Assembly: GCF_025993685.1 (NCBI RefSeq)
Contig: NZ_DAJPEN010000001.1
Coordinates: 1,922,001 to 1,986,000, forward strand
Source: Bacteroides mediterraneensis
Lineage (GTDB): Bacteria > Bacteroidota > Bacteroidia > Bacteroidales > Bacteroidaceae
DNA: 64,000 nucleotides
Direction: 5' to 3'
Shown: positions 32,953-40,316 of the stretch, piece by piece
How the letters are laid out: every line of letters starts with the position of its first letter
How positions within the stretch are numbered: position 1 is the first letter of the stretch
Made by a program: the position numbers and the translations under genes
The notes under the pieces: model-generated
Database searches by the model: none
What the model was told of the DNA's origin: nothing
What the model saw: the letters and a program-made list of their open reading frames with translations, nothing else

Positions 32953-34605
32953 ATGGAAATACAAGACAGTTTCATACAGCTTGTGGAAGAGAGCATCCGC
33001 GCCAACTGGGACCGTGATGCACTGACAGACTACAAAGGAGCTACCCTGCAATACAAGGACGTAGCAAGAAAGATAGAGAAAATGCATATCCTGCTCGAAC
33101 GGGCAGGCATCCGGAAGGGAGACAAAATCGCGCTGTGCGGGCGCAACAGTGCCAACTGGACAGCCACTTTCTTAGGAGTGGTCACCTACGGGGCGGTAGC
33201 CGTTCCCATTCTCCATGAATTCAAGGCCGATAACGTGCACCACATCGTCAACCATTCGGAAGCCCGCATGCTTTTCGTGGGCGACCAGGTGTGGGAGGAG
33301 TTCAACGAAGCGGCCATGCCGAACCTGGAGGGAATCATCGAGCTGAAGAATTTCGACCTGGTGGTGTCACGCTCGGAACAGCTCACGTATGCCCGTGAGC
33401 ACCTGAACGAGGAATTCGGCAAGAAATATCCCTGCCGTTTCCGTGCCGAACAGGTGTCCTACCGCCGGGAAGAGCCGGAAGAACTGGCTGTCATCAACTA
33501 CACCTCGGGCACTACGGGCTATTCCAAAGGGGTGATGCTGCCCTACCGGAGCATCCTTTCCAACATCGTACACATCCATCACAAGGTGGGACTGAAGGCG
33601 GGCGACAGTATCGTGTCCATGCTTCCGCTGGGACATATCTTCGGACTGGTGTTCGATTTTCTTTACGGCATCACCGTGGGCGCACACTTGTGGTTCCTCA
33701 CCCGCATGCCGAGTCCGAAAATCATTGCCGAATCGTTTGCCGTCATCCGTCCGCGGGTCATTGCCTGCGTGCCGCTCATCGTGGAGAAGATTTTCAAGAA
33801 GAACATTCTGCCGAAGGTGGACAACCGGCTGGGCAAGCTGCTGCTGAACCTGCCCATCATCAGCGACAAAATCAAGGAACAAATCCGTCAGCAGGCCATG
33901 GAGGTGTTCGGCGGGAATTTCATCGAAATTGTGGTGGGAGGTGCCCCGTTCAACGCCGAAGTGGAGGCCTTCCTGCGGAAAATCAATTTCCCCTACACCA
34001 TTGCCTACGGCATGACGGAATGCGCCCCGCTCATCTGCCACAGCCGCTGGGATGAGATTCTGTACACTTCATGCGGAAAGACAGTGGCCAACATGGAGAC
34101 GAAAGTGCTCTCCGACAATCCGGAGCGTGTGCCCGGGGAACTGGTGTGCCGCGGCATGAACGTGATGCTGGGCTACTACAAAAATGAGGCTGCCACCGCA
34201 CAGACCATCGACAAGGACGGCTGGCTGCACACAGGCGACATGGCCATCAAGGATGCCGATGGGAACATCTTCATCAAGGGACGCTGCAAAAACATGCTGC
34301 TCACGGCTTCGGGACAGAACATTTATCCGGAAGAAATCGAGGCACGCCTCAACAACATGCCGTATGTGAACGAATCGCTGGTCATCCTGAAAGACAACAA
34401 ACTGGTGGCCCTGATTTATCCGGACATTGACGACGCGCTTTCTCACGGACTGAGCAAACAGCAGCTGGAAGTAGCCCTCGACCAGAACCGCATCGAACTG
34501 AACAAGGTGCTGCCGGCGTATGCGCAGATCACGCACGTGAAACTGTACCCGGAAGAGTTCGAAAAAACGGCCAAGAAGAGCATCAAGCGCTTCCTGTACC
34601 AGTAA
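32953..34605 (+). CDS. AMP-forming long-chain acyl-CoA ligase
   Basis: The 550-residue adenylate-forming enzyme activates a carboxylic acid, probably a long-chain fatty acid, as acyl-AMP and then acyl-CoA. Motifs are INYTSGTTGYSKGVMLPYRS (A3, about 185), AYGMTECAPLICHS (A5), DGWLHTGDMAIKDADGNIFIKGRCKNMLLT (A7-A8, in two parts) and the C-terminal catalytic Lys in KTAKKSIKRFLY. The start at 32953 (MEIQDSFIQLVEESI) is preferred because the predicted transcript begins only 2 nt before the upstream GTG. Repeat array 2 begins 38 nt after its stop codon. Confidence 0.92.
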   Translation: MEIQDSFIQLVEESIRANWDRDALTDYKGATLQYKDVARKIEKMHILLERAGIRKGDKIALCGRNSANWTATFLGVVTYGAVAVPILHEFKADNVHHIVNHSEARMLFVGDQVWEEFNEAAMPNLEGIIELKNFDLVVSRSEQLTYAREHLNEEFGKKYPCRFRAEQVSYRREEPEELAVINYTSGTTGYSKGVMLPYRSILSNIVHIHHKVGLKAGDSIVSMLPLGHIFGLVFDFLYGITVGAHLWFLTRMPSPKIIAESFAVIRPRVIACVPLIVEKIFKKNILPKVDNRLGKLLLNLPIISDKIKEQIRQQAMEVFGGNFIEIVVGGAPFNAEVEAFLRKINFPYTIAYGMTECAPLICHSRWDEILYTSCGKTVANMETKVLSDNPERVPGELVCRGMNVMLGYYKNEAATAQTIDKDGWLHTGDMAIKDADGNIFIKGRCKNMLLTASGQNIYPEEIEARLNNMPYVNESLVILKDNKLVALIYPDIDDALSHGLSKQQLEVALDQNRIELNKVLPAYAQITHVKLYPEEFEKTAKKSIKRFLYQ

Positions 34606-34643
34606 GAAACATCCTGAAAAAGAAGACCTTGCGAATATTCCAA

Positions 34644-34747
34644 AAACGCAAGGACGTTTCAGATAAAACACAAGTACGTTTCAAGTAAAATGTACTTGCG
34701 TTTTAAGTCAAACGCAAAGGCGTTTTATTCCAAACGCACTTGCGTTT
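34644..34747. repeat. Array 2: five 16-bp near-palindromes at 22-bp pitch
   Basis: Units start at 34644, 34666, 34688, 34710 and 34732, again exactly 22 bp apart. They read AAACGCAAGGACGTTT, AAACACAAGTACGTTT, AAATGTACTTGCGTTT, AAACGCAAAGGCGTTT and AAACGCACTTGCGTTT. The last unit is followed by a T-run and ATGC, so as RNA it looks like an intrinsic terminator for the acyl-CoA ligase gene. The 6-nt spacers (CAGATA, CAAGTA, TAAGTC, TATTCC) resemble spacers of the other arrays. Confidence 0.9.
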
Positions 34748-34833
34748 TTTTATGCCCTTTTTTACGCTTTGAAAACTTTCAGGAGACCGTGGAAATCACG
34801 GTTTCCGGTGAAAAAAAGTATTTTCCAATACCC

Positions 34834-34841
34834 TACCTTTG
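34834..34841 (+). promoter_or_regulatory. Promoter -7 element of the BACON lipoprotein gene
   Basis: TACCTTTG matches TAnnTTTG 32 nt before the ATG at 34874. No TTTG at -33. Confidence 0.45.
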
Positions 34842-34873
34842 CCGCATAAATCTTAAAAACTAATTTCTCTTTT

Positions 34874-36238
34874 ATGAAAACTTGGATTCCCCTGATGCTG
34901 TCTGCAGCCCTATTATGCGGGGCATGCAGCAATGAAAACGAAGACAAAGGAAAAACGCTCCAGCTGACAGAAGGTACCTCACCCACCTTGGTGCTCGACT
35001 CGAAAACATCGGCCGACACCCAGGAGCAGATTAAGTTTACCGCCACTTCCGCCTGGACGGCCTGGATTAAGGCGGCTACCGACCAACGGAATGGAGGCAG
35101 CGAGGTGGACTGGCTCACGCTCAGTGCCTACAGCGGTCCAGCCGGTGAGCAGAGCCTCACGCTGACCATCTCTCCCAACACAGGCACCACGAGCCGGAAG
35201 GCCGTGATTACCATCGAATGTGGAGGCCAGTCGCTCACCATTACCGTGGAACAGGCCGGCAGTGACAGCTCAGAAGGGGTAACAACCACCAAGCTGGTAA
35301 AGGAAGTGCGTTGCACTGCAAACTGGCAGCGGGATGCCCTGACAGATAGCAGCCCTACCTCGGAAGTGACGGTCTGGCAATTCAGCTACGACGCTCAGAA
35401 CCGAATGACGGGTACTCTTATCCAACAAGCAAACAAGAAAGTAGAACGTACCTTTACCTATACCGCTGAGAATGAAATCACGCTGGATGAAAAAGAAATC
35501 GACGGTTCATATTCGTATGACACCCGCTACCTCATCCAACTGAACGAAGCCGGCAATGCCACAAGCATTCTCCATGATGACAAGGAAACGGGCAATTACA
35601 AACCGTATATCAATTTCACTTATACTGACGACGGACGGCTGGCACAGATGAAAGACGCCAATGCCGGAGAGGAAGCCTCGGTATACACGTTCACGTATGC
35701 AGACGGCAAGCTGGCTTCTTTTGAATATTATAACGGAAAATACACAGGTGATAATTATTCTTATACCTTTGACGCCGCCACCGATTTCGTCCACCAGTAC
35801 CCCAACCACGGTCCCATCGACATCATGGGCTATCTGCTAGAAGACGATGACTTTAATTTCGCATTCCATCTCGGACGCATGGGAAATACGGGAGACTGCC
35901 TGCCTGAACATTTTGCAGGACAAACCATGAATCAGTGGAGCGGCACACAGAAAGCCTATCCGACTCCGAATGTAACAGTACATGAGTCATCCAAGTATAT
36001 CCGGGAAGTTCAAAAACCTAGCGACCTTAATTATACGTTCGACAACGAACAGAACCTGCAGTCTATTCTTGTCAAAGACTACTTCGAGGTCGTGACACGG
36101 GAATATGACGTGGTGGTAGGTGCGGAACTGATTGACCCCAAAAATCCGGACAGGGGATATCAATACGAAGAAAAGAACGTGAAGGAAACCACCAAAGAGG
36201 CCTACGACACGCTTACTTTCGAGATTACTTACAACTGA
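34874..36238 (+). CDS. BACON-domain surface lipoprotein
   Basis: The 454-residue protein has a lipoprotein signal (MKTWIPLMLSAALLCGACSN, Cys at residue 18). Residues 25-135 form one BACON domain, with WTAWIKAATD, WLTLSAYSGPAGEQSLTLTI and the closing AVITIECGGQSLTITVEQAG. BACON domains occur in Bacteroidota surface proteins and often bind glycans or act as spacers. The rest (about 150-450) contains repeated short strands with Y-D/T-Y motifs (FSYDAQNRMTGT, FTYTAENEITLD, FTYTDDGRLAQM, FTYADGKLASFEYY) like YD/RHS-type or DUF4595 beta proteins. Its 3' end overlaps the convergent AraC gene by 14 nt. Ligand unknown. Confidence 0.8.
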   Translation: MKTWIPLMLSAALLCGACSNENEDKGKTLQLTEGTSPTLVLDSKTSADTQEQIKFTATSAWTAWIKAATDQRNGGSEVDWLTLSAYSGPAGEQSLTLTISPNTGTTSRKAVITIECGGQSLTITVEQAGSDSSEGVTTTKLVKEVRCTANWQRDALTDSSPTSEVTVWQFSYDAQNRMTGTLIQQANKKVERTFTYTAENEITLDEKEIDGSYSYDTRYLIQLNEAGNATSILHDDKETGNYKPYINFTYTDDGRLAQMKDANAGEEASVYTFTYADGKLASFEYYNGKYTGDNYSYTFDAATDFVHQYPNHGPIDIMGYLLEDDDFNFAFHLGRMGNTGDCLPEHFAGQTMNQWSGTQKAYPTPNVTVHESSKYIREVQKPSDLNYTFDNEQNLQSILVKDYFEVVTREYDVVVGAELIDPKNPDRGYQYEEKNVKETTKEAYDTLTFEITYN

Positions 36239-37076
36239 TGCCCGCCGGCTTCGGGGCATGCGCTTTCCGGTAGTCCATGGGAGTCATCCCGTGGTGCTGC
36301 CGGAAAAGCTTGCTCAGGTAGCAGGAGTCGATGTATCCCATCCGGCTGGCTATCTCCTTCACACTCATGCGGGTGCCCGTAAGCAACTCTTCCACCCGCT
36401 TCAGGCGGTTCTTGGAAACATAAAGCCGGAAATCCTCGCCGAAATTCCGCTTGAAGAAACGTCCGATGTAGGTGGGCGACAACTGAAAGCGGGCGGCCAG
36501 CGCTTCCAGACGGAGCTCATCGGGCTGGTCGATATGCTGTTCGATGTAGAGCAGCAGGTTCCGGGCCTTGTCTCCTTCCGGTCCCACGCCCGTCTCCGTA
36601 GCATCCAGTCCACGGGCAGCCAGCAGGATGAGGCTGTTCACATAGTTCGACAAAAGCATTTCGGACAAGGCACGCTTGCCGGAGGCTTCTTCCACCAGCA
36701 GTTCCATGAGCCGACGGATGGCTTCACGGTCGGCCGCAGCCGGCTGCATCCGGAACCCCGACTGCACCTCGAGCGCGCGCCCCACGTAATGGCCGATGCT
36801 GTCGAACACATAATTCTCCGTAAAGCGGATAAACACATAACGGCTGTGCGTGCGGATGGTGTACACGTGTATCCGGCTGGGCGGAATCAGGAAGAGGTCG
36901 CCCGCTTCGTAGGTATGACACTCCCGCTCGCTTCCCACCGTATGGGCACAGAAAGTGCCGCTCCCCTCCAGAATATAGGCCATCTCAAAAAACGAGTGCT
37001 GGTGCTCCCCGATTGGAAATTCATCGTGCTCCCTCAAAAGAATCTCCACCTGCTGATACAGATTTTCCTTCCACAT
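36225..37076 (-). CDS. AraC-family transcriptional regulator with cupin domain
   Basis: From the ATG at 37076 (MWKENLYQQVEILLREHDEF) this is 283 residues. The N-terminal cupin-like sensor (about 15-150) includes GEHQHSFFEMAYILEGSG and YEAGDLFLIPPSRIHVY. The C-terminal double helix-turn-helix has LEALAARFQLSPTYIGRFFKRNFGEDF and MSVKEIASRMGYIDSCYLSKLFRQHHGMTP (each split here from a longer run). Such regulators usually sense a sugar or metabolite. A TAnnTTTG match at 37102-37109 puts the transcript start near 37095, so 37076 or 37091 is the likely start. It is divergent from the DMT transporter gene, which may be its target. Confidence 0.88.
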   Translation of the reverse strand: MWKENLYQQVEILLREHDEFPIGEHQHSFFEMAYILEGSGTFCAHTVGSERECHTYEAGDLFLIPPSRIHVYTIRTHSRYVFIRFTENYVFDSIGHYVGRALEVQSGFRMQPAAADREAIRRLMELLVEEASGKRALSEMLLSNYVNSLILLAARGLDATETGVGPEGDKARNLLLYIEQHIDQPDELRLEALAARFQLSPTYIGRFFKRNFGEDFRLYVSKNRLKRVEELLTGTRMSVKEIASRMGYIDSCYLSKLFRQHHGMTPMDYRKAHAPKPAGISCK

Positions 37077-37101
37077 AGTCGTATTCTTCATGATTATAGC
37101 A

Positions 37102-37109
37102 CAAAAATA
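37102..37109 (-). promoter_or_regulatory. Promoter -7 element of the AraC gene
   Basis: On the minus strand TATTTTTG matches TAnnTTTG, with a predicted start near 37095. It lies back to back with the DMT transporter promoter 25 bp away. Confidence 0.4.
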
Positions 37110-37133
37110 CAATATTAATCCCTCACTCCTTCC

Positions 37134-37141
37134 TAACTTTG
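37134..37141 (+). promoter_or_regulatory. Promoter -7 element of the DMT transporter gene
   Basis: TAACTTTG matches TAnnTTTG 36 nt ahead of the ATG at 37177. It is divergent from the AraC promoter. Confidence 0.45.
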
Positions 37142-37176
37142 CAGCGTTTTTTGAAAATAATTAAGACACAGACTAT

Positions 37177-38130
37177 ATGGAAAAATTTAGCTGGAAAGGA
37201 CATGCTTCCATGCTGGGAGCCAATACAATGTGGGGACTGATGTCGCCCATGTCCAAACTGCTGATGGCCGGAGGGGCCGTCACACCGCTGGTCGTTACGG
37301 ACTTGCGTATCGGAGGAGCCATGGTATTGTTCTGGATTGCCTCCCTGTTTCAGAAACCGGAGCACGTGAACCACAAGGACTTGATTACGCTGTTTTTCGC
37401 TTCCCTGTTTGCCATCGTGTTCAATCAGGGTTCGTTTATTTTCGGCGTGAGCCTGAGCTCGCCGGGCGATGCGTCCATCATCACTACAAGCATGCCGCTC
37501 TGGGCCATGGTACTGGCTGCCTTCATCCTGAAAGAACCGATTACCGGAAAGAAGGTGCTGGGTATTGCCTGCGGTGCGGGAGGTGCCTTGCTGCTTATCC
37601 TGGGAAGCAGTCAGAACCAGCCGGCTGCTTCTTCTGCCAGCCACACGGCCATCTGGGGAGATTTGCTGGTGTTGTTCGCCCAGTTCTGCTATGCCTTCTA
37701 TATCGTGCGCTTCAAGGACTTCGTAAACAAATATTCGCTCATCACCATCATGAAGTGGATGTTCACCTATTCCTTCATCTGCACACTCCCCTTCTCGGCC
37801 CGCGACCTGATGAATGCCGACTGGACCGGACTGCAGGCCACTGAAATCGGCAGCCTTATCTTCATCGTGGTAGGGGCCACCTTCATCAGTTACATGCTGA
37901 TTGTGGTGGGCCAGAAGAACCTACGTCCGACGGTAGCCGGCATGTACAACTACATCCAGCCGCTGGTAGCCTGCATCGTAGCCGTATGCTGGGGCATGGA
38001 TTCCTTCAACCTGACGAAAATCATTGCCGTGGTACTGATTTTCGGTGGGGTCTATCTGGTTACTTCCAGCCGCAGCCGGAAGGAAATGGAAGCCTATCAG
38101 CAAGCTCAATCTGCAGAAGAAAATTCGTAA
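37177..38130 (+). CDS. EamA/DMT-family transporter
   Basis: The 317-residue protein has about ten membrane helices in two EamA repeats. The first starts HASMLGANTMWGLMSPMSKL and includes SLSSPGDASIITTSMPLWAM. The second starts AIWGDLLVLFAQFCYAFYIV and ends PLVACIVAVCWGMDSF. Drug/metabolite transporters of this group export amino acids, nucleotide-sugars or other small molecules; the substrate is not evident. The hydrophilic tail (SRSRKEMEAYQQAQSAEENS) is cytoplasmic. The gene is divergent from the AraC regulator, which could control it, and is followed 67 nt later by lgt with its own promoter. Confidence 0.88.
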   Translation: MEKFSWKGHASMLGANTMWGLMSPMSKLLMAGGAVTPLVVTDLRIGGAMVLFWIASLFQKPEHVNHKDLITLFFASLFAIVFNQGSFIFGVSLSSPGDASIITTSMPLWAMVLAAFILKEPITGKKVLGIACGAGGALLLILGSSQNQPAASSASHTAIWGDLLVLFAQFCYAFYIVRFKDFVNKYSLITIMKWMFTYSFICTLPFSARDLMNADWTGLQATEIGSLIFIVVGATFISYMLIVVGQKNLRPTVAGMYNYIQPLVACIVAVCWGMDSFNLTKIIAVVLIFGGVYLVTSSRSRKEMEAYQQAQSAEENS

Positions 38131-38166
38131 ACGTCTTTTTCATTCGCATATTCCCTCATTTTTCCT

Positions 38167-38174
38167 TACCTTTG
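38167..38174 (+). promoter_or_regulatory. Promoter -7 element of lgt
   Basis: TACCTTTG matches TAnnTTTG and lies 24 nt before the ATG at 38198, which supports that start over the longer open frame. Confidence 0.45.
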
Positions 38175-38197
38175 CTCCGATTCTAAAAAAGGGAAAA

Positions 38198-39031
38198 ATG
38201 AGGGAATTACTTTATATACACTGGAACCCGGACCCGGCCTTGTTTCACCTTGGAGGGTTTACGCTCCGATGGTACAGCGTGTGCTGGGTTATCGCCATTC
38301 TGAGCGGCACACAAGTGGTCTACCGTCTGTACAAACAGAAAGGGCTTCCGCTGGATACGTTTCAAACCCTGTTCACTTACAGTTTCATCGGAATCTTTGC
38401 CGGAGCACGACTGGGGCACTGTCTCTTTTATGACCCACAGTATTTCCTGAGCCATCCGCTGGAAATCATCCTTCCGGTTCACTTCCTGCCGCAAGGGGGA
38501 TGGGTGTTCACCGGATATGCCGGACTGGCCAGCCACGGTGGTACTCTGGGACTGATTCTGGCCTTGGTCCTTTTCTGCCGGAAAACGAAAATTCATTTTC
38601 TTGATATCCTCGACATGATGGGTATCGCGGCTCCTTTGGGGGCCGGATTCATCCGTCTGGCCAACCTGATGAACTCTGAAATCATCGGCATGCCCACGAA
38701 TGTGCCTTGGGCCTTCGTCTTCGAACGTGTGGACATGCAGCCCCGCCATCCGGCCCAGCTCTACGAGGCATTGGCGTATTTCGTCTTCTTCCTGATTATG
38801 CTGGCCGTCTACCGGACACGGAAAGACCGTGTGCAGAAAGGATTTTATTTCGGTCTGTGCATCACCCTGATTTTCACCTTCCGTTTCTTCGTGGAATTCC
38901 TGAAGGAAAGACAAGTGGACTTTGAGAATGCTCTTCCGATAGACATGGGACAGATTCTGAGCCTCCCTTTCATTGCCGTAGGATTGTATTTTGTATTCCG
39001 TAAAGCACATACCCGTCATGCCCGAAACTGA
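38198..39031 (+). CDS. lgt: Prolipoprotein diacylglyceryl transferase
   Basis: The 277-residue membrane enzyme moves a diacylglyceryl group from phosphatidylglycerol to the lipobox Cys of prolipoproteins, the first step in lipoprotein maturation. It has about seven helices. Key motifs are GARLGHCLFYDPQYF (about 80), TGYAGLASHGGTLGLILAL (about 105), the Lgt signature GAGFIRLANLMNSEIIG (about 150) and RHPAQLYEALAYF. The start is ATG 38198 (MRELLYIHWNPDPALFHL). It serves the many lipoproteins in this window (BamD, PulA, SusD and others). The folK start overlaps its end by 14 nt. Confidence 0.96.
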   Translation: MRELLYIHWNPDPALFHLGGFTLRWYSVCWVIAILSGTQVVYRLYKQKGLPLDTFQTLFTYSFIGIFAGARLGHCLFYDPQYFLSHPLEIILPVHFLPQGGWVFTGYAGLASHGGTLGLILALVLFCRKTKIHFLDILDMMGIAAPLGAGFIRLANLMNSEIIGMPTNVPWAFVFERVDMQPRHPAQLYEALAYFVFFLIMLAVYRTRKDRVQKGFYFGLCITLIFTFRFFVEFLKERQVDFENALPIDMGQILSLPFIAVGLYFVFRKAHTRHARN

Positions 39032-39425
39032 TGTATCTCATACCTGCCTGCTCTGCATGGGCTCCAACCTGGACGCCCGGCTTCACCTGAAGAATGCGGA
39101 AGAGTCGCTGCAACGGCTTTTCCCGGGAATTGAATGGGGGGAAATCGTGGAGACACAACCGGAAAGGATGAGCAACCCGCAACCGTTTCTGAACCGGGCG
39201 GCCCGTTTTCATACCTCACTGGCCATGACGGAGGTACGGAACTTACTGAAAGAAATCGAACAGACCAACGGCCGGACTCCCCAAAGCAAGGAGGAAGGAC
39301 GCATCCCCCTCGACATCGACTTGCTGACCTACGACCAGCAGGTGCTCAAACCCTTGGACTTGAAAAAAGAATACGTACGCCGGGCCTTCCTTCACGCCAG
39401 CTTCACATATCCCAGCCGGGTATAG
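39018..39425 (+). CDS. folK: Short HPPK-like pterin pyrophosphokinase
   Basis: The 135-residue protein resembles 6-hydroxymethyl-7,8-dihydropterin pyrophosphokinase, which makes the folate precursor pterin diphosphate. It has the opening LLCMGSNLDARLHLKNAEES, the pterin region PFLNRAARFHTSL, and the magnesium-binding DID in RIPLDIDLLTYDQQ (about 100). Compared with E. coli HPPK (about 159 residues) the C-terminal 25-30 residues are absent and the usual PHP motif after the DxD strand is changed to LDLKKEYVRRAF. The start lies inside the end of lgt. The 3' end overlaps the convergent gene by 34 nt. It may be a divergent but working form or a folate-unrelated relative. Confidence 0.7.
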   Translation: MPETDVSHTCLLCMGSNLDARLHLKNAEESLQRLFPGIEWGEIVETQPERMSNPQPFLNRAARFHTSLAMTEVRNLLKEIEQTNGRTPQSKEEGRIPLDIDLLTYDQQVLKPLDLKKEYVRRAFLHASFTYPSRV

Positions 39426-40180
39426 CGTACCCCGTGTGATTCATAGTGCGACATCACCTTGGCCGACAGCAGATGCAGGAACTGTTGTGGCTCAATCGCC
39501 CGACTGCGACAACTCAGCACATTGGGACTCAGGCTACGGGCACGGGCCTTGACAAGAAACGTGAAACGGTTGCCGTCGCGGTCGGCCGCCAATACGTTCT
39601 GGTCGACAAAAAAATCAGGTTTATAAGTATCTACCTGCAACCGCACGTGAAGCACCGTCACCTGCAAATCTTTCAATGTATCGCCCACCTCCCGCACAAA
39701 CCGGCTGACGGAGGCGATACGCGGCTTGCGCACGGTCAGTTCAAAGTGTACCACGGCAAAACGTTTGGCCAGTTCCACCGTACGTTCATACCGCGGATTG
39801 TGAGGCTCAAACTTGTTGGCCAGCCAAAGTATATACGAAGGGTCGATATAATATATCTCCGCCAAATGTTTTCCCTTGTATTTGCCGAAAGGCATCAAAT
39901 CGTCCAGAAGGCCGTAATACGGTTCAAACCGTTCATTTTCGGCTGTTTCCAACCTCACATTACAGTTCTGCAACATCGAGAAGGCACGGGCCGAAGCCGC
40001 ATCCAACGTCACGCCCAGCGTACGGACAAAGAGATAGGACGGAGGAGAAAGAAATTCGCGCCACAGCGCATAATACGGGCGATACTCGGTCGCCATGCTG
40101 ATAAGATAGGCTCCATTGTCACGCGTGCGTCCACGATTGAAAAGCTCCAATTCCTTTTGTACTTGTGCGGTGATTTCCAT
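39392..40180 (-). CDS. Protein with ExoX-like C-terminal domain, function unknown
   Basis: The 262-residue cytoplasmic protein starts at ATG 40180 (MEITAQVQKELELFNRGRTR). I do not recognise the N- and C-terminal parts. In the middle, near residue 115, MPFGKYKGKHLAEIYYIDPSYILWL matches the small domain found at the C-terminus of ExoX-type exonucleases and of the DnaQ-like protein at 17451. No exonuclease DEDD motifs are visible, so it is not itself such an enzyme. The second half (FAVVHFELTVRKPRIASV, LQVTVLHVRLQVDTYKPD) looks like a beta-rich domain. A nucleic-acid-related role is inferred from the shared domain. Confidence 0.65.
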   Translation of the reverse strand: MEITAQVQKELELFNRGRTRDNGAYLISMATEYRPYYALWREFLSPPSYLFVRTLGVTLDAASARAFSMLQNCNVRLETAENERFEPYYGLLDDLMPFGKYKGKHLAEIYYIDPSYILWLANKFEPHNPRYERTVELAKRFAVVHFELTVRKPRIASVSRFVREVGDTLKDLQVTVLHVRLQVDTYKPDFFVDQNVLAADRDGNRFTFLVKARARSLSPNVLSCRSRAIEPQQFLHLLSAKVMSHYESHGVRYTRLGYVKLA

Positions 40181-40246
40181 ACCTGCCTCCTGCTTTGAAG
40201 GCAAGATATAAAAAAAGAATCGAAAATGCAAGTTTATACAAACAAA

Positions 40247-40284
40247 ACGGGAGGAAACGGCCCTTTATCTGCCTTTCCTCCCGT
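40247..40284 (-). terminator. Terminator of uxaB
   Basis: An 11-bp inverted repeat (ACGGGAGGAAA at 40247-40257 and TTTCCTCCCGT at 40274-40284) lies 33 nt past the uxaB stop. On the minus strand it is followed by TTTTGTTTG. Confidence 0.75.
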
Positions 40285-40316
40285 CAAGATGAATATGGAA
40301 TTCTAACAATTAATTG

